NCBI RefSeq assembly: GCF_030811835.1
Contig: NZ_JAUSRO010000020.1
Span: 1 to 64,000, forward strand
Length of the DNA: 64,000 bases
DNA from: Variovorax ginsengisoli
GTDB taxonomy: Bacteria; Pseudomonadota; Gammaproteobacteria; Burkholderiales; Burkholderiaceae_C
Direction of reading: 5' to 3'
Position 1 is the first letter of the stretch, and each line of letters opens with the position of its first letter. Shown piece by piece: positions 31,227 through 39,167 of this stretch. The notes beneath the pieces were generated by a model. It was not told where the DNA came from, searched no databases, and saw only the letters and a list, made by a program, of their open reading frames with translations. The position numbers and the translations under genes were made by a program.

Positions 31227-33928
31227 ACGCGATCGCCACCCCCACCCCACCCACCGATGACGCGGCCGCGTCGCCAGCACCAGGAGCCCCCATGTCCCTC
31301 ACAGACACCTCGACCTCACCCGACGGGACGCCCATCCCTGACGACCTGGTGCGCATCGACGGCGAACAGTTCGACATGCTCGAGCTGGCCCTGGTCGTGC
31401 CGAGCCGCACGAACCCGCGCACTACCTTCAACGAGACGAAGCTCGCCGAGCTCACCGAGAGCATCAAGGCCAGCGGCGTGCACCAGCCCGTGCTGGTGCG
31501 CCCGCTGCCTGGTAGCCGCGTGGCCGAGACGTTCGCCGATCGGCGCAAGAGCGACCCGTTGCCCACGCACGAGATCGTGTCCGGCGAGCGCCGGTACCGG
31601 GCCAGCATCCGCGCGGGCAAGGCACGCATTCCGGCCATGATCCGCACGCTGACCGACAGCGAGGTACTGGAGATCCAGATCGTCGAGAACCTGCAGCGCG
31701 ATGACCTGACCGAGCTGGAGGAAGCAGAGGGCTACCAGCGTCTGTGCACCGAGACCGGCGTGGCGAAGGAAGACATCGGCGCGAAGATCGGCAAGAGCCG
31801 CAGCTACGTGTACGCCCGCATGAAGTTGCTCGACCTGACGTCGGCCCCGCGCGAGGCGCTGCGCACCGGTGCCATTGACTCCAGCCGCGCCCTGCAGATC
31901 GCACGCATCCCCGATTCGGCGCTGCAGCAGAAGGCGCTCGACAAGGCCGTGGAGAAGGACTACCAGGGGTCAACGTGCAGCTACCGCAACTTCGTGCTCT
32001 GGGTGCACCAGAACGTCATGCTGCGGCTGGACAAGGCCCGCTTCAAGATCACGGACGCCACCCTGGTGCCCGAGGCCGGCAGCTGCAAGGAATGCCCGAA
32101 GCGCACCGGCGCGAATCCCGATCTGTTCGCCGACGTCGACAGCGCCGATGTGTGCATCGACCCGAAGTGCTTCAACAACAAGCAGGCGGTGCACGACGAA
32201 GCGCGCGTAGCCACGGCGCAGGCCGCGGGCCAGCAGATCATCACGGAGCGGGAGGCGAAGAAGCTGTGGGCCTACGACAGCATCTACACGAAGATCGACG
32301 GCTACACGCGCCTCGACCTGCCCGATGACCGCCTGGAGAGCAATAAGAAGCTCAAGAATGTGCTGGGCAAGGATGCGCCGCAGCCCATCCTGTTTCAGAA
32401 CCCGTACAACCGTGGCGAGCTCATCGAAGTGCTACCGACGGAGAAGGTGAACGAGATCCTGAAAGAGCGCGGGCTCATCACGCCGACCCAGGCCAAGGCA
32501 CAACGCAGCATCAGCGCCGGCGAGGCCAAGCGCAAGGCCGAAGAGAAATTTGAGCGCACTTGGCGCAAGCGCGCGATCACGAAGACCTACAACGCGATGG
32601 CCGACGACGCGAGCGATGAGGCCTTGAGCGATGGCGTGATCCGTCTGATCTGCAAAGAGCTGATCGGCGGCCTGACGGCGGATGAACGCACCCACACGTG
32701 CGAGCTGCTCGGCCTTGGGAAGATCGGAGAACAGACGGCGATCCTGACGCACATTCAGGAATGCGAACCGCGCCAGGCATCGCGCGTCGCGCAGCTGCTG
32801 CTGATGCAGCATGACACGCGCTATCTCGTTTCGTACGGCACCGGCAAGGCCACCGAAACGCTGCGCATCGACGCCGTGGCCACTGATTTCTTCGTCGACC
32901 TGAAAGCTATCAAGGCCGAAGTGCGCGACGAGCTCAAGCCGGTCGTGAAGAAGCCCGGCGCTCGCGCCAAAGCAGCCGCTCCCACCGAGGCCATGAAGCC
33001 CAAGCCGGTGGTTCAGAAAAAAAACGTCGCCCCGCCTGCGGCGCAGAAGATACGCGCGCGAAAGACTTCGGCCGAAGAGGTCACAGCACAGGTCGCGGCC
33101 GCGTTCCAAGCACTTGACCAGGCGCCTAACGGCGCAAAGCTTGAAGAGGTGGTGGCTGACGCCGCGGCGAGCGCCACGCCCGACGCCGGCGCTGCGTCGG
33201 TGGCCGAGGTCATTGACCAGGCGCCTGTCGGCGCAGGCGGGGAGGAAGCGGCTGGCGCCGCCGGTGACGCTGCAGCCACGGCGGAGGGGGCGCCGGTTGA
33301 AACCAATTTGGCTCCAGCAGCGACGCAAGGGTTGAGTCCCGCGACGGCGTGGCCATTCCCCAAGGCAAAGGCCACCGAAATACAGGATGACGCGGCTTTG
33401 ATTCCAACGAACGGGCCATGGGTGAGCGAGCAGCCTGTCTGGGTCACAAAGGACGCCAACGCTCTCCCAGCTTCACACCAGAAGTACTGTGGCCGTCACG
33501 GATGGGTGCGGGGTATCTCTGGCGAGAAAGTCATCGTCGCATTCAAAGGCAACCGACCAGGTCAAGCCCACTTTGAAGGCAGCTTGCTGCTGAAGTCCGA
33601 TCCAACGCTGTCTCCTGCCGACGCCAAGGCGGCATCGCCACAGGTCGACGATGCGAAGCCGGCTCTCAAGTCGCAAGCGCCCTCGATCGCAGCTGACGGC
33701 GCGGCCAATCGCTTCACGGCCGACATGCGTGTGCGTGTGAAAGAGACAGTCAAGCGCCTCCCTCAGATGGGCTACATCCTGCTCCAGGGCGTCGTGAAGG
33801 AGTCGTACGGCAGGGAAGACGCGTCGAACCCGGAAAGCCAGCTGGTGTCGGTCTACTTCGAGGATGTGTCTGGCCGGCTCAAGAAGACCCAGCAGTTCAC
33901 AGCCGACGAGCTGGAGGTGCTGGCATGA
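31223..33928 (+). CDS. Large ParB-like phage protein with C-terminal SH3/KOW-like modules
   Basis: A 901-residue protein. Residues about 55-215 are a ParB N-terminal domain: GERRYRAS (about 120) and ENLQRDDLTELEEAEGY (about 155) are the CTP-binding boxes, followed by the helix-turn-helix GAKIGKSRSYVYARMKLLD. Four Cys (CKECP and CIDPKCF, about 288-320) may bind zinc. An Ala/Pro-rich linker with two DQAPxGA repeats leads to two small beta modules (about 755-795, 'CGRHGWVRGISGEKVIVAF', and 830-900). No ParA gene is seen in the window. It may regulate or organise phage DNA rather than partition a plasmid. Confidence 0.82.
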   Translation: MNAIATPTPPTDDAAASPAPGAPMSLTDTSTSPDGTPIPDDLVRIDGEQFDMLELALVVPSRTNPRTTFNETKLAELTESIKASGVHQPVLVRPLPGSRVAETFADRRKSDPLPTHEIVSGERRYRASIRAGKARIPAMIRTLTDSEVLEIQIVENLQRDDLTELEEAEGYQRLCTETGVAKEDIGAKIGKSRSYVYARMKLLDLTSAPREALRTGAIDSSRALQIARIPDSALQQKALDKAVEKDYQGSTCSYRNFVLWVHQNVMLRLDKARFKITDATLVPEAGSCKECPKRTGANPDLFADVDSADVCIDPKCFNNKQAVHDEARVATAQAAGQQIITEREAKKLWAYDSIYTKIDGYTRLDLPDDRLESNKKLKNVLGKDAPQPILFQNPYNRGELIEVLPTEKVNEILKERGLITPTQAKAQRSISAGEAKRKAEEKFERTWRKRAITKTYNAMADDASDEALSDGVIRLICKELIGGLTADERTHTCELLGLGKIGEQTAILTHIQECEPRQASRVAQLLLMQHDTRYLVSYGTGKATETLRIDAVATDFFVDLKAIKAEVRDELKPVVKKPGARAKAAAPTEAMKPKPVVQKKNVAPPAAQKIRARKTSAEEVTAQVAAAFQALDQAPNGAKLEEVVADAAASATPDAGAASVAEVIDQAPVGAGGEEAAGAAGDAAATAEGAPVETNLAPAATQGLSPATAWPFPKAKATEIQDDAALIPTNGPWVSEQPVWVTKDANALPASHQKYCGRHGWVRGISGEKVIVAFKGNRPGQAHFEGSLLLKSDPTLSPADAKAASPQVDDAKPALKSQAPSIAADGAANRFTADMRVRVKETVKRLPQMGYILLQGVVKESYGREDASNPESQLVSVYFEDVSGRLKKTQQFTADELEVLA

Positions 33929-35283
33929 AGCCCGTCTCGCACCCATCGAACACCCGCGTGTTGCAGGCGCCTGCAGGCTGGGATCAGAGTGGCACCCCTG
34001 TAGAGCCGCTGGGCATCACGGACATGATGTGCCCGGGCGATGTGCCCGCAGTCATGTCGTTCTGGGAGCCTGACGAGGTCGACCGGGCCAACATCGCCGG
34101 CGGCGGCCTGGTCGGGCTTTCGATCATCGGGCGGACCATGCAGCCTGCCGTGGTGGTGTCAGTCGCGCCGGACGAAAGGGTTTGGCCTCGCGATCATCCC
34201 GCAGTGGCTGTCGGCATTGAGGACGCGGCACGGTGGGTCGATGCACGCCGGGAAGTCTTCGATGCCGAGCACGGCATGACAGACCCAGAAACCGGGGCTT
34301 TCGAGTACGGCACGGGCCCTGGCGCCGTTGCTCGCAGCGAATACAGCGCCGAGCTGCAGGAGATCGCCGAAGGCATTCGGGGCCTCATGTCGACCAACAC
34401 GCGACCACGCTTCGGGAGCACCCGGCCTATGGCGGTGGATCTGAGCCAAGATGACCGGGACAAACTCTTCGCAGAGCTCTTCGGAAGGTACGGGATCACG
34501 AGCCCAGTGGAGGATGTCGTCGAAACAGTGATGCGCTTTCTCGAAACAAGTGGCGTGATTCAGACCTCGCCTGTCAACTCAGTGAGCGAATCCGCAGCGG
34601 AGTCTCCAACGCATGGCATGACGCTCGGCGAGCGCATCGCGCACGTCGGCGGTCGGACCAACGCGCAGGGCTACATCGAGTTCGGCAGCCCGATGGCCGT
34701 CGACGCGCTGATCAGGCACGCCATCCGTGATCGGGACACCGCGAGCCAGGCCCAGCCGACCCGCGAAGAGGTTGAGGCCGAGGTGGTGACGGACGCCGAA
34801 CTTGCGCCGCTAGCCGCCGCCCTGCATGCGCGTCTGACCGCACCGGTGCATCCGCTGCAAAAACTGCACGATCTGCTTTTCGCGGCGCAGCGCACCACCG
34901 GCGAGGCCCGGGAGAAAGCGATCAACGAGGCGCGCATCGTGCTTTACCGGCTGCGCGCCCAGCAGGCGTCTGCGGCAGAGCCCGCGAAATACGACGACGT
35001 GCTCATTCCATTTGTGGAGCTGATGCGCGCCGAGCTGCATGCCAACTCCAGCAAGGGCGACCGGCCCGGCTGGTTGTTGATGTCACGCGACCGTGCGCTG
35101 CTCGAAATCTACTATCACGTCTCCAAGCTGTCGGTGGCGATCAAGAACGACGATGCGGCTGGGATTGCCGAGCACTCAGCGGACGTGGCGAACATGGCCA
35201 TGATGGCGCTTGATGTTTGCGGAGCGCTCGTCGACACCGCTCCACAGCAGGCTGCGGATTCGAGTAAGGGAGGTGCGGCATGA
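33925..35283 (+). CDS. Phage protein with MazG-like C-terminal region
   Basis: A 452-residue protein. Residues 1-95 form a module seen at the front of many phage proteins (SHPSNTRVLQAPAGWDQ, VMSFWEPDEVD). The middle is low-complexity and helical. Residues about 350-440 have a four-helix pattern with GWLLMSRDRALLEIYYHVSKL and IAEHSADVANMAMMALDVCG, whose E-x3-D spacing resembles MazG-type nucleotide pyrophosphohydrolases. It would clean up nucleotides such as (d)NTPs; the substrate is unknown. A variant palindrome TGCAGGCGCCTGCA lies at 33962-33975. It is coupled to both neighbours. Confidence 0.6.
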   Translation: MKPVSHPSNTRVLQAPAGWDQSGTPVEPLGITDMMCPGDVPAVMSFWEPDEVDRANIAGGGLVGLSIIGRTMQPAVVVSVAPDERVWPRDHPAVAVGIEDAARWVDARREVFDAEHGMTDPETGAFEYGTGPGAVARSEYSAELQEIAEGIRGLMSTNTRPRFGSTRPMAVDLSQDDRDKLFAELFGRYGITSPVEDVVETVMRFLETSGVIQTSPVNSVSESAAESPTHGMTLGERIAHVGGRTNAQGYIEFGSPMAVDALIRHAIRDRDTASQAQPTREEVEAEVVTDAELAPLAAALHARLTAPVHPLQKLHDLLFAAQRTTGEAREKAINEARIVLYRLRAQQASAAEPAKYDDVLIPFVELMRAELHANSSKGDRPGWLLMSRDRALLEIYYHVSKLSVAIKNDDAAGIAEHSADVANMAMMALDVCGALVDTAPQQAADSSKGGAA

Positions 35284-35777
35284 GCCACGGCCGCCCCCGC
35301 CGCCGCGAACGGCGCGTTTACATCAACGTGGTCGACCTGGCCATCGACAGGGCAACCCTGCTGACGCCGGCCGAGATCGACGAGATCATCAACCCGCTGC
35401 GCGCCGCGATGCGCGCCCTGCGTGAAGGCGTTGCTACCGAGACCGACTGGAGTTTTGCGGCATCGGCCGTAAACGTGGCCAAGGCCATTGAACACCAGGG
35501 CGTGGTGCGAGGCCTGTCCGAACATCTACACGTCGCCGAGCTCGCGCTGCAGGGCATCAAGGCACGTGCGATGAGCTCGAGCGAATGGCATCCCACAGCG
35601 CTGTACTACCAGGAGCTCGACACGCTGACCACCCTGGTCGAGCTGCATGCGTTCCAGCTGCAGAAGCTGAGCTATGGCGAATTCCGTCGGGCGTTGGCCA
35701 GCGCCGTCGACGAGGTGCGATCGACGGGCGGCCGAGTGATAGACATCGCGCCGGCGGCGCCAAGGATGGCGGCATGA
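35280..35777 (+). CDS. Hypothetical phage protein, helical
   Basis: A 165-residue, mainly alpha-helical protein (LTPAEIDEIINPLRAAMRAL, ELDTLTTLVELHAFQLQKL). It lies between the MazG-like and ASCH genes with 4-base overlaps at both ends. I do not recognise the family; similar-sized helical proteins are common in early operons of Burkholderiales phages. Confidence 0.6.
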   Translation: MSHGRPRRRERRVYINVVDLAIDRATLLTPAEIDEIINPLRAAMRALREGVATETDWSFAASAVNVAKAIEHQGVVRGLSEHLHVAELALQGIKARAMSSSEWHPTALYYQELDTLTTLVELHAFQLQKLSYGEFRRALASAVDEVRSTGGRVIDIAPAAPRMAA

Positions 35778-36199
35778 AGGCGGTCACGATTTGCCAGCCG
35801 TACCCGCGGCTGATCATGATCGGCGTGAAGCACGCCGAGAACCGCACCTGGTCGACCCGATACCGCGGCCCGCTGGCCATCCACGCCGGCAAGAGCCGGC
35901 TGTACCTGGTCGACGACGACGAGACCGAGGCCATCGAGTCTGGCGGTCCGTTGGTGTTCGGCGCTGTCGTGGCGTTGTGCACGCTGGCCGGATGCGTGCA
36001 CGTCAGCCAGATCCATTGCGGCATGCTCGACGAACAGTTTCCACAGCTGCGCGATCGCGCGCATTGCTACGGGCCGTTCTGCTGGGTGCTGACCGATGTG
36101 CGCCGCCTGGTCACACCCCTGCCCTGGCGCGGCGCGCAGGGCTTGTTCGACATCCCCGACGACGTGCTGGGCGCGGTCGACCTGGAGGCACCACGATGA
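35774..36199 (+). CDS. ASCH/PUA-like domain protein
   Basis: A 141-residue protein with the ASCH-type pattern: MKAVTICQPYPRLIMIGVK, then ENRTW and RGPLAIHAGK, and a later VLTDVRRL / PWRGAQGLFDIP segment. ASCH domains share the PUA fold and are thought to bind RNA or modified nucleosides; some have amidohydrolase or ribonuclease activity. In an early phage operon it may act on host or phage RNA, or on modified nucleosides; this is inference. Start chosen by the ATGA overlap with the previous gene. Confidence 0.75.
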   Translation: MKAVTICQPYPRLIMIGVKHAENRTWSTRYRGPLAIHAGKSRLYLVDDDETEAIESGGPLVFGAVVALCTLAGCVHVSQIHCGMLDEQFPQLRDRAHCYGPFCWVLTDVRRLVTPLPWRGAQGLFDIPDDVLGAVDLEAPR

Positions 36200-36426
36200 C
36201 ACACACCTGCCACGCCACCGGCTGCAACAAGGCTTGCCCGCCGAAGCACCTCATGTGCGGACCTCACTGGCGCATGGTGCCGCAAGCCCAGAAGAACGAG
36301 ATCTGGCGCTACTACCGCCCTGGCCAGGAGGTCGACAAGAACCCGTCGCACGACTACCTGCGCGTGATGAAGGCGACCATTGACCTGGTGGCGCGCGTCG
36401 AGGGCGTGCAAGGATCGCTGCTATGA
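36196..36426 (+). CDS. Small zinc-finger-like phage protein
   Basis: A 76-residue protein with N-terminal Cys/His spacing CHATGCNKACPPKHLMCGPHW that could bind one zinc, followed by an amphipathic helix. Similar short proteins occur in many phage early regions. It is coupled to the ASCH gene (4-base overlap) and to the excisionase gene (4-base overlap). Exact role unknown. Confidence 0.62.
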   Translation: MTHTCHATGCNKACPPKHLMCGPHWRMVPQAQKNEIWRYYRPGQEVDKNPSHDYLRVMKATIDLVARVEGVQGSLL

Positions 36427-36617
36427 AACTCCTTCGACTTCCCGATGTTTCAAACAGAGTGCGATTGGGAAAATCCACAATCTATGCGTTCATCAAGTGC
36501 GGTAAGTTTCCAGCCCCTATCAAACAAGGAAATGGAAATTATTGGCTCGACACAGAGATTGACGCTTATATCCGCTCACTCGTGGAGAATAGGGCAAACC
36601 AGTCCGTCGGCGAATGA
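36423..36617 (+). CDS. AlpA-type excisionase / transcriptional regulator
   Basis: A 64-residue AlpA/MerR-like winged helix protein (LPDVSNRVRLGKSTIYAFIK, then PAPIKQGNGNYWLDTEIDAYI). Such proteins act as excisionases (Xis) or integrase-gene activators. It is the last gene of the rightward early operon, so it is expressed on induction. From here to 37.6 kb the sequence is much more AT-rich than the rest of the prophage. Confidence 0.82.
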   Translation: MKLLRLPDVSNRVRLGKSTIYAFIKCGKFPAPIKQGNGNYWLDTEIDAYIRSLVENRANQSVGE

Positions 36618-36634
36618 TGTATCACAAACGAGAA

Positions 36635-37597
36635 TCAATCTATAGGCATGGACCAACAATAGCTCTTCCAGGCCGGGGTGTAAAGCCCCCTGATAGCCCG
36701 ACGTCTGTTTATCGCATTCAGCAGAGGAATCAAACCCTCGATCAAAACATAACCCAAATCCTGGATGGTAATTTCAGCACTATTTAGTCGTCCGACCCAA
36801 GAAAGGGCATTTATTCGATTTCGGGATGGAGGCAAAGTAGACTCATCCCAATGCACGCCGCCCCTACTATTTGCCGCAAAGTCAATGAAGTCATCCAAAT
36901 TAATTGGCGTGCCACCGTGATGAGCTACCACTTGCTTTCGCAAACTTGACAGATTGACCAAAATTCGAGGCGGGTCTTCAAATCCTTCGCGCAGCCGCCA
37001 TACGTGCATGGTTGGCATTAAATCCAAGTCATGCTTGCCACGTTCTTTATGGTCTGGTGGTACTTCGAATCTGATCGGCAACCTATACTCTCGATTCACT
37101 GCGTCTACAAGGTTTGCGCCATCTACAATTAACTGACGAATGAGGCCAGCAGCCCGCCGCAGGGAGTATGAACTAGCCACGTTCAATTTTTCTTCTAAAT
37201 CGAAAAGAGTTTCAATAAAGAGCCATTCAAGCTCAGTGCATTCAATTTCATGCGCCGCTCTTTCCAACTCGGGTTTGTTCCGAATACGTTCACTTGACTC
37301 AAATACCCGCAAGGGTCCCGAGGAATTCTCAAGCTCCACTCCTTCTATCGCCGCAGTAATACCATCCTTCGACCAGGTAACGATGACAATTAGACGCGCG
37401 GGCCCGGCGATCTGAATCCTTTGGAAGCGCGCCCTATGCACTTCGCTGGGCGAGACTATTACGGCAAAGAAATTCCCATTCGCGTTCAGGCCCAGCTGAA
37501 TAGCTGTATCCCCCTGTTGTGTCGAGAAGAGGTGGAGCGGATATGGCGCAGGAAGGCATTCCAAAGTTACGACGAGAGAGCCTTCGAAATTCGTCAT
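36635..37597 (-). CDS. AT-rich accessory gene of unknown function between xis and int
   Basis: A 320-residue protein starting MTNFEGSLVVTLE, with an ATGA overlap to the integrase stop (37594-37597) that fixes the start. Residues about 1-110 alternate beta strands (LQLGLNANGNFFAVIV-like region, 'IVIVTWSKDGITAAIEGVEL'), faintly like a lectin/LamG jelly roll. The rest is helical with 'ERAAHEIECTELEWLFIETL' and ends in a hydrophobic-aromatic segment. No signal peptide. Its low GC and place point to lysogenic cargo, possibly a defence or conversion gene; no family recognised. Confidence 0.72.
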   Translation of the reverse strand: MTNFEGSLVVTLECLPAPYPLHLFSTQQGDTAIQLGLNANGNFFAVIVSPSEVHRARFQRIQIAGPARLIVIVTWSKDGITAAIEGVELENSSGPLRVFESSERIRNKPELERAAHEIECTELEWLFIETLFDLEEKLNVASSYSLRRAAGLIRQLIVDGANLVDAVNREYRLPIRFEVPPDHKERGKHDLDLMPTMHVWRLREGFEDPPRILVNLSSLRKQVVAHHGGTPINLDDFIDFAANSRGGVHWDESTLPPSRNRINALSWVGRLNSAEITIQDLGYVLIEGLIPLLNAINRRRAIRGLYTPAWKSYCWSMPID

Positions 37598-38841
37598 TGA
37601 AACTCCCCATTCGTAGCCGTCCCAGCATAACCTTCCAGCCAGTCTGCCCATAATTGCATCATGGCGACCCTATCGTCCCAATATTCAGCGCGGTTGTAAG
37701 CGCCTTTGAGGCGCAGGTCGACTTCGTGAGCAAGTTGCTTTTCAATGAAGCGCACGTCGACCTTCAGCTTTTCGTCCAATACGGTCCTTGCCATCGCCCG
37801 GAAGCCGTGCGGTGAATGCTTCGACTCGTAGCCACACGCATTGAGCCGGCCAGTGAGCGTTCCTTCCGACAGTGGCTTTCCATAGCGGCGGCCAGGAAAC
37901 ACCCACCCAACGTTGCCCACCACGCCCTGGTGCTGCCGCAGCAGCTGCACCACCTGCGTGGCCAGCGGCACCCAATGTTCCTCCTTGCCCTTCATACGCT
38001 CGCCTGGAATGGTCCATCGGGCTTCCTCAAGGTCGAATTCCGACCAGGTCGCCGCGCGGATCTCGGTCGGCCGCTGAAACACCGCAGCGCTGAAGAGGAG
38101 CGCCGTGCGTATCGTCCAATGCTCAGTGCTGCGGATCGCTCGCATCAGCGCCGGCACGGCCGCGGCATCGGTGATCGCGGGGAAGCTGCGTGTCTTGCGC
38201 GTCTTGAAGCTCTTGAGCGTTCCCATGGGCACAGGCGAGGCGAGGAGCAGCGGCCGCTTCTCGTCGTCGATACCGAACTCGAAGAGCTCGCGCAGCCACA
38301 TGCGAACGCGCCTCACCATGTCCAAGGCGCCCCGTGCCTCGATCGTCCGCAGGATGGCCAAGATGTCCGCTCGAGTGACCAGGTGCGGCGCTCGAGCGCC
38401 GAGCGTCGGGAAGACATCCTTGATCAGGGCAGCCTCTATGTTGCCGCGGTAGACCACGGAGATCTCGCTTTTGGACGTGGCCAGCCAGTCGTCGAAGAGC
38501 ATGCGCAAGGTGTCGTCGCTCTTTGCCAGCTGACGCTCCACGCGTGCGGCCGCACGCTTGGCGGCAGGGTCGACGCCGGCGGCGACGGCGCGGCGCGCCT
38601 CCTCGGCTTTCTCGCGGGCCAGCTGCAGCGTCATGGTGGGCCATCGGCCCAGCGTCAGGTCAGTGCGCGTCGTGACCTTGGAATAGCGCCAGATCCACGA
38701 GGCGTTGCCGTTGACCGCGACCACCAGCATGAGGCCGTCGCCGTCGCCAATGCGCCTGACTTTCTGCGTCGCGGCGGCCGTCTTGATTTCTTCAGCCAGC
38801 CTTGCCTTGAGGCCCAGCGCTGTGAGAGTGTGTCTTGCCAT
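37594..38841 (-). CDS. int: Tyrosine integrase (P4-type, DUF4102 N-terminus)
   Basis: A 415-residue site-specific recombinase. The N-terminus (MARHTLTALGLKARL, 'GDGDGLMLVV', 'LGRWPTMTLQLAREKA') is the arm-binding DUF4102 domain. The catalytic set is visible: Arg in QRPTEIRAATWSEFD (about 270), HGFR (about 350), LAHE, and Tyr in GAYNRAEYWDD (about 388). Integrases of this type use tRNA 3' ends, here tRNA-Ser(GCU) about 210 bases away. It is transcribed away from the tRNA on the same strand. Confidence 0.95.
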   Translation of the reverse strand: MARHTLTALGLKARLAEEIKTAAATQKVRRIGDGDGLMLVVAVNGNASWIWRYSKVTTRTDLTLGRWPTMTLQLAREKAEEARRAVAAGVDPAAKRAAARVERQLAKSDDTLRMLFDDWLATSKSEISVVYRGNIEAALIKDVFPTLGARAPHLVTRADILAILRTIEARGALDMVRRVRMWLRELFEFGIDDEKRPLLLASPVPMGTLKSFKTRKTRSFPAITDAAAVPALMRAIRSTEHWTIRTALLFSAAVFQRPTEIRAATWSEFDLEEARWTIPGERMKGKEEHWVPLATQVVQLLRQHQGVVGNVGWVFPGRRYGKPLSEGTLTGRLNACGYESKHSPHGFRAMARTVLDEKLKVDVRFIEKQLAHEVDLRLKGAYNRAEYWDDRVAMMQLWADWLEGYAGTATNGEFQ

Positions 38842-38978
38842 GGCCGCGCTTTTACCACAGGCGATTTTCCGGCCGTTACCACAGGCATGCGCGCTACCAC
38901 GGCTGCTACCACGCTTTACATCCGGCTTGCCCCGGATCGGACTGGAAAGCGATGGAACGTTCTGGACAGTACAGACGA

Positions 38979-39013
38979 CAAAAAAGCCCGGTAGATCAAC
39001 GATCTATCGGGCT
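38979..39013 (-). terminator. Strong intrinsic terminator between tRNA-Ser and integrase
   Basis: A 13-bp stem (38985-38997 with 39001-39013, one G-T wobble) with a 3-base loop is followed on the minus strand by a run of T (38979-38984). It would end transcripts coming from lysC and tRNA-Ser and stop them entering the integrase gene. If the phage crossover lies in the tRNA, this terminator was brought in by the phage. Confidence 0.82.
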
Positions 39014-39049
39014 TCTCTGATAGCACCTGAATGAATTCAGAAGCTGTAT

Positions 39050-39142
39050 TGGCGGAACCGGAGGGATTCGAACCCTCGATGAGGCTCTACACCCCATACT
39101 CCCTTAGCAGGGGAGCACCTTCGGCCACTCGGTCACAGTTCC
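39050..39142 (-). tRNA. tRNA-Ser (anticodon GCU)
   Basis: A 93-base tRNA with encoded CCA (39050-39052). The acceptor stem pairs 39136-39142 with 39054-39060 (one G-U). The anticodon loop reads CTGCTAAG (GCU) around 39104-39110, there is a long variable arm typical of class II tRNAs, and the T-arm contains GGTTCGAATCC. It reads AGC/AGU codons. It begins 25 bases after the lysC stop, so the two are probably cotranscribed. The prophage begins at its 3' end. Confidence 0.97.
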
Positions 39143-39167
39143 TGGCAAGCCGATATTATGCCATCAA

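Larger units (their letters stand above)
1..39049. mobile_element. Prophage (siphovirus type), right end at tRNA-Ser
   Basis: The block holds a complete set of temperate phage functions: tyrosine integrase, excisionase, CI-like repressor with operators, Cro-like and CII-like regulators, primase-helicase, both terminase subunits, portal, protease/capsid, neck and tail genes, tape measure, tail tip, endolysin and Rz/Rz1. The right boundary is placed at the encoded CCA end of tRNA-Ser(GCU), next to the integrase gene. No second copy of the tRNA 3' end is visible in the window, so the left attachment site lies to the left of base 1. No gene looks broken, so the prophage may be functional; this is inference. 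Confidence 0.93.

Noticed and set aside
33116..33236. Direct repeat with DQAPxGA inside the ParB-like gene, considered as a mobile or CRISPR-like repeat
   Set aside because: Only two copies, in frame, in an Ala/Pro-rich linker; better explained as a protein-level repeat.
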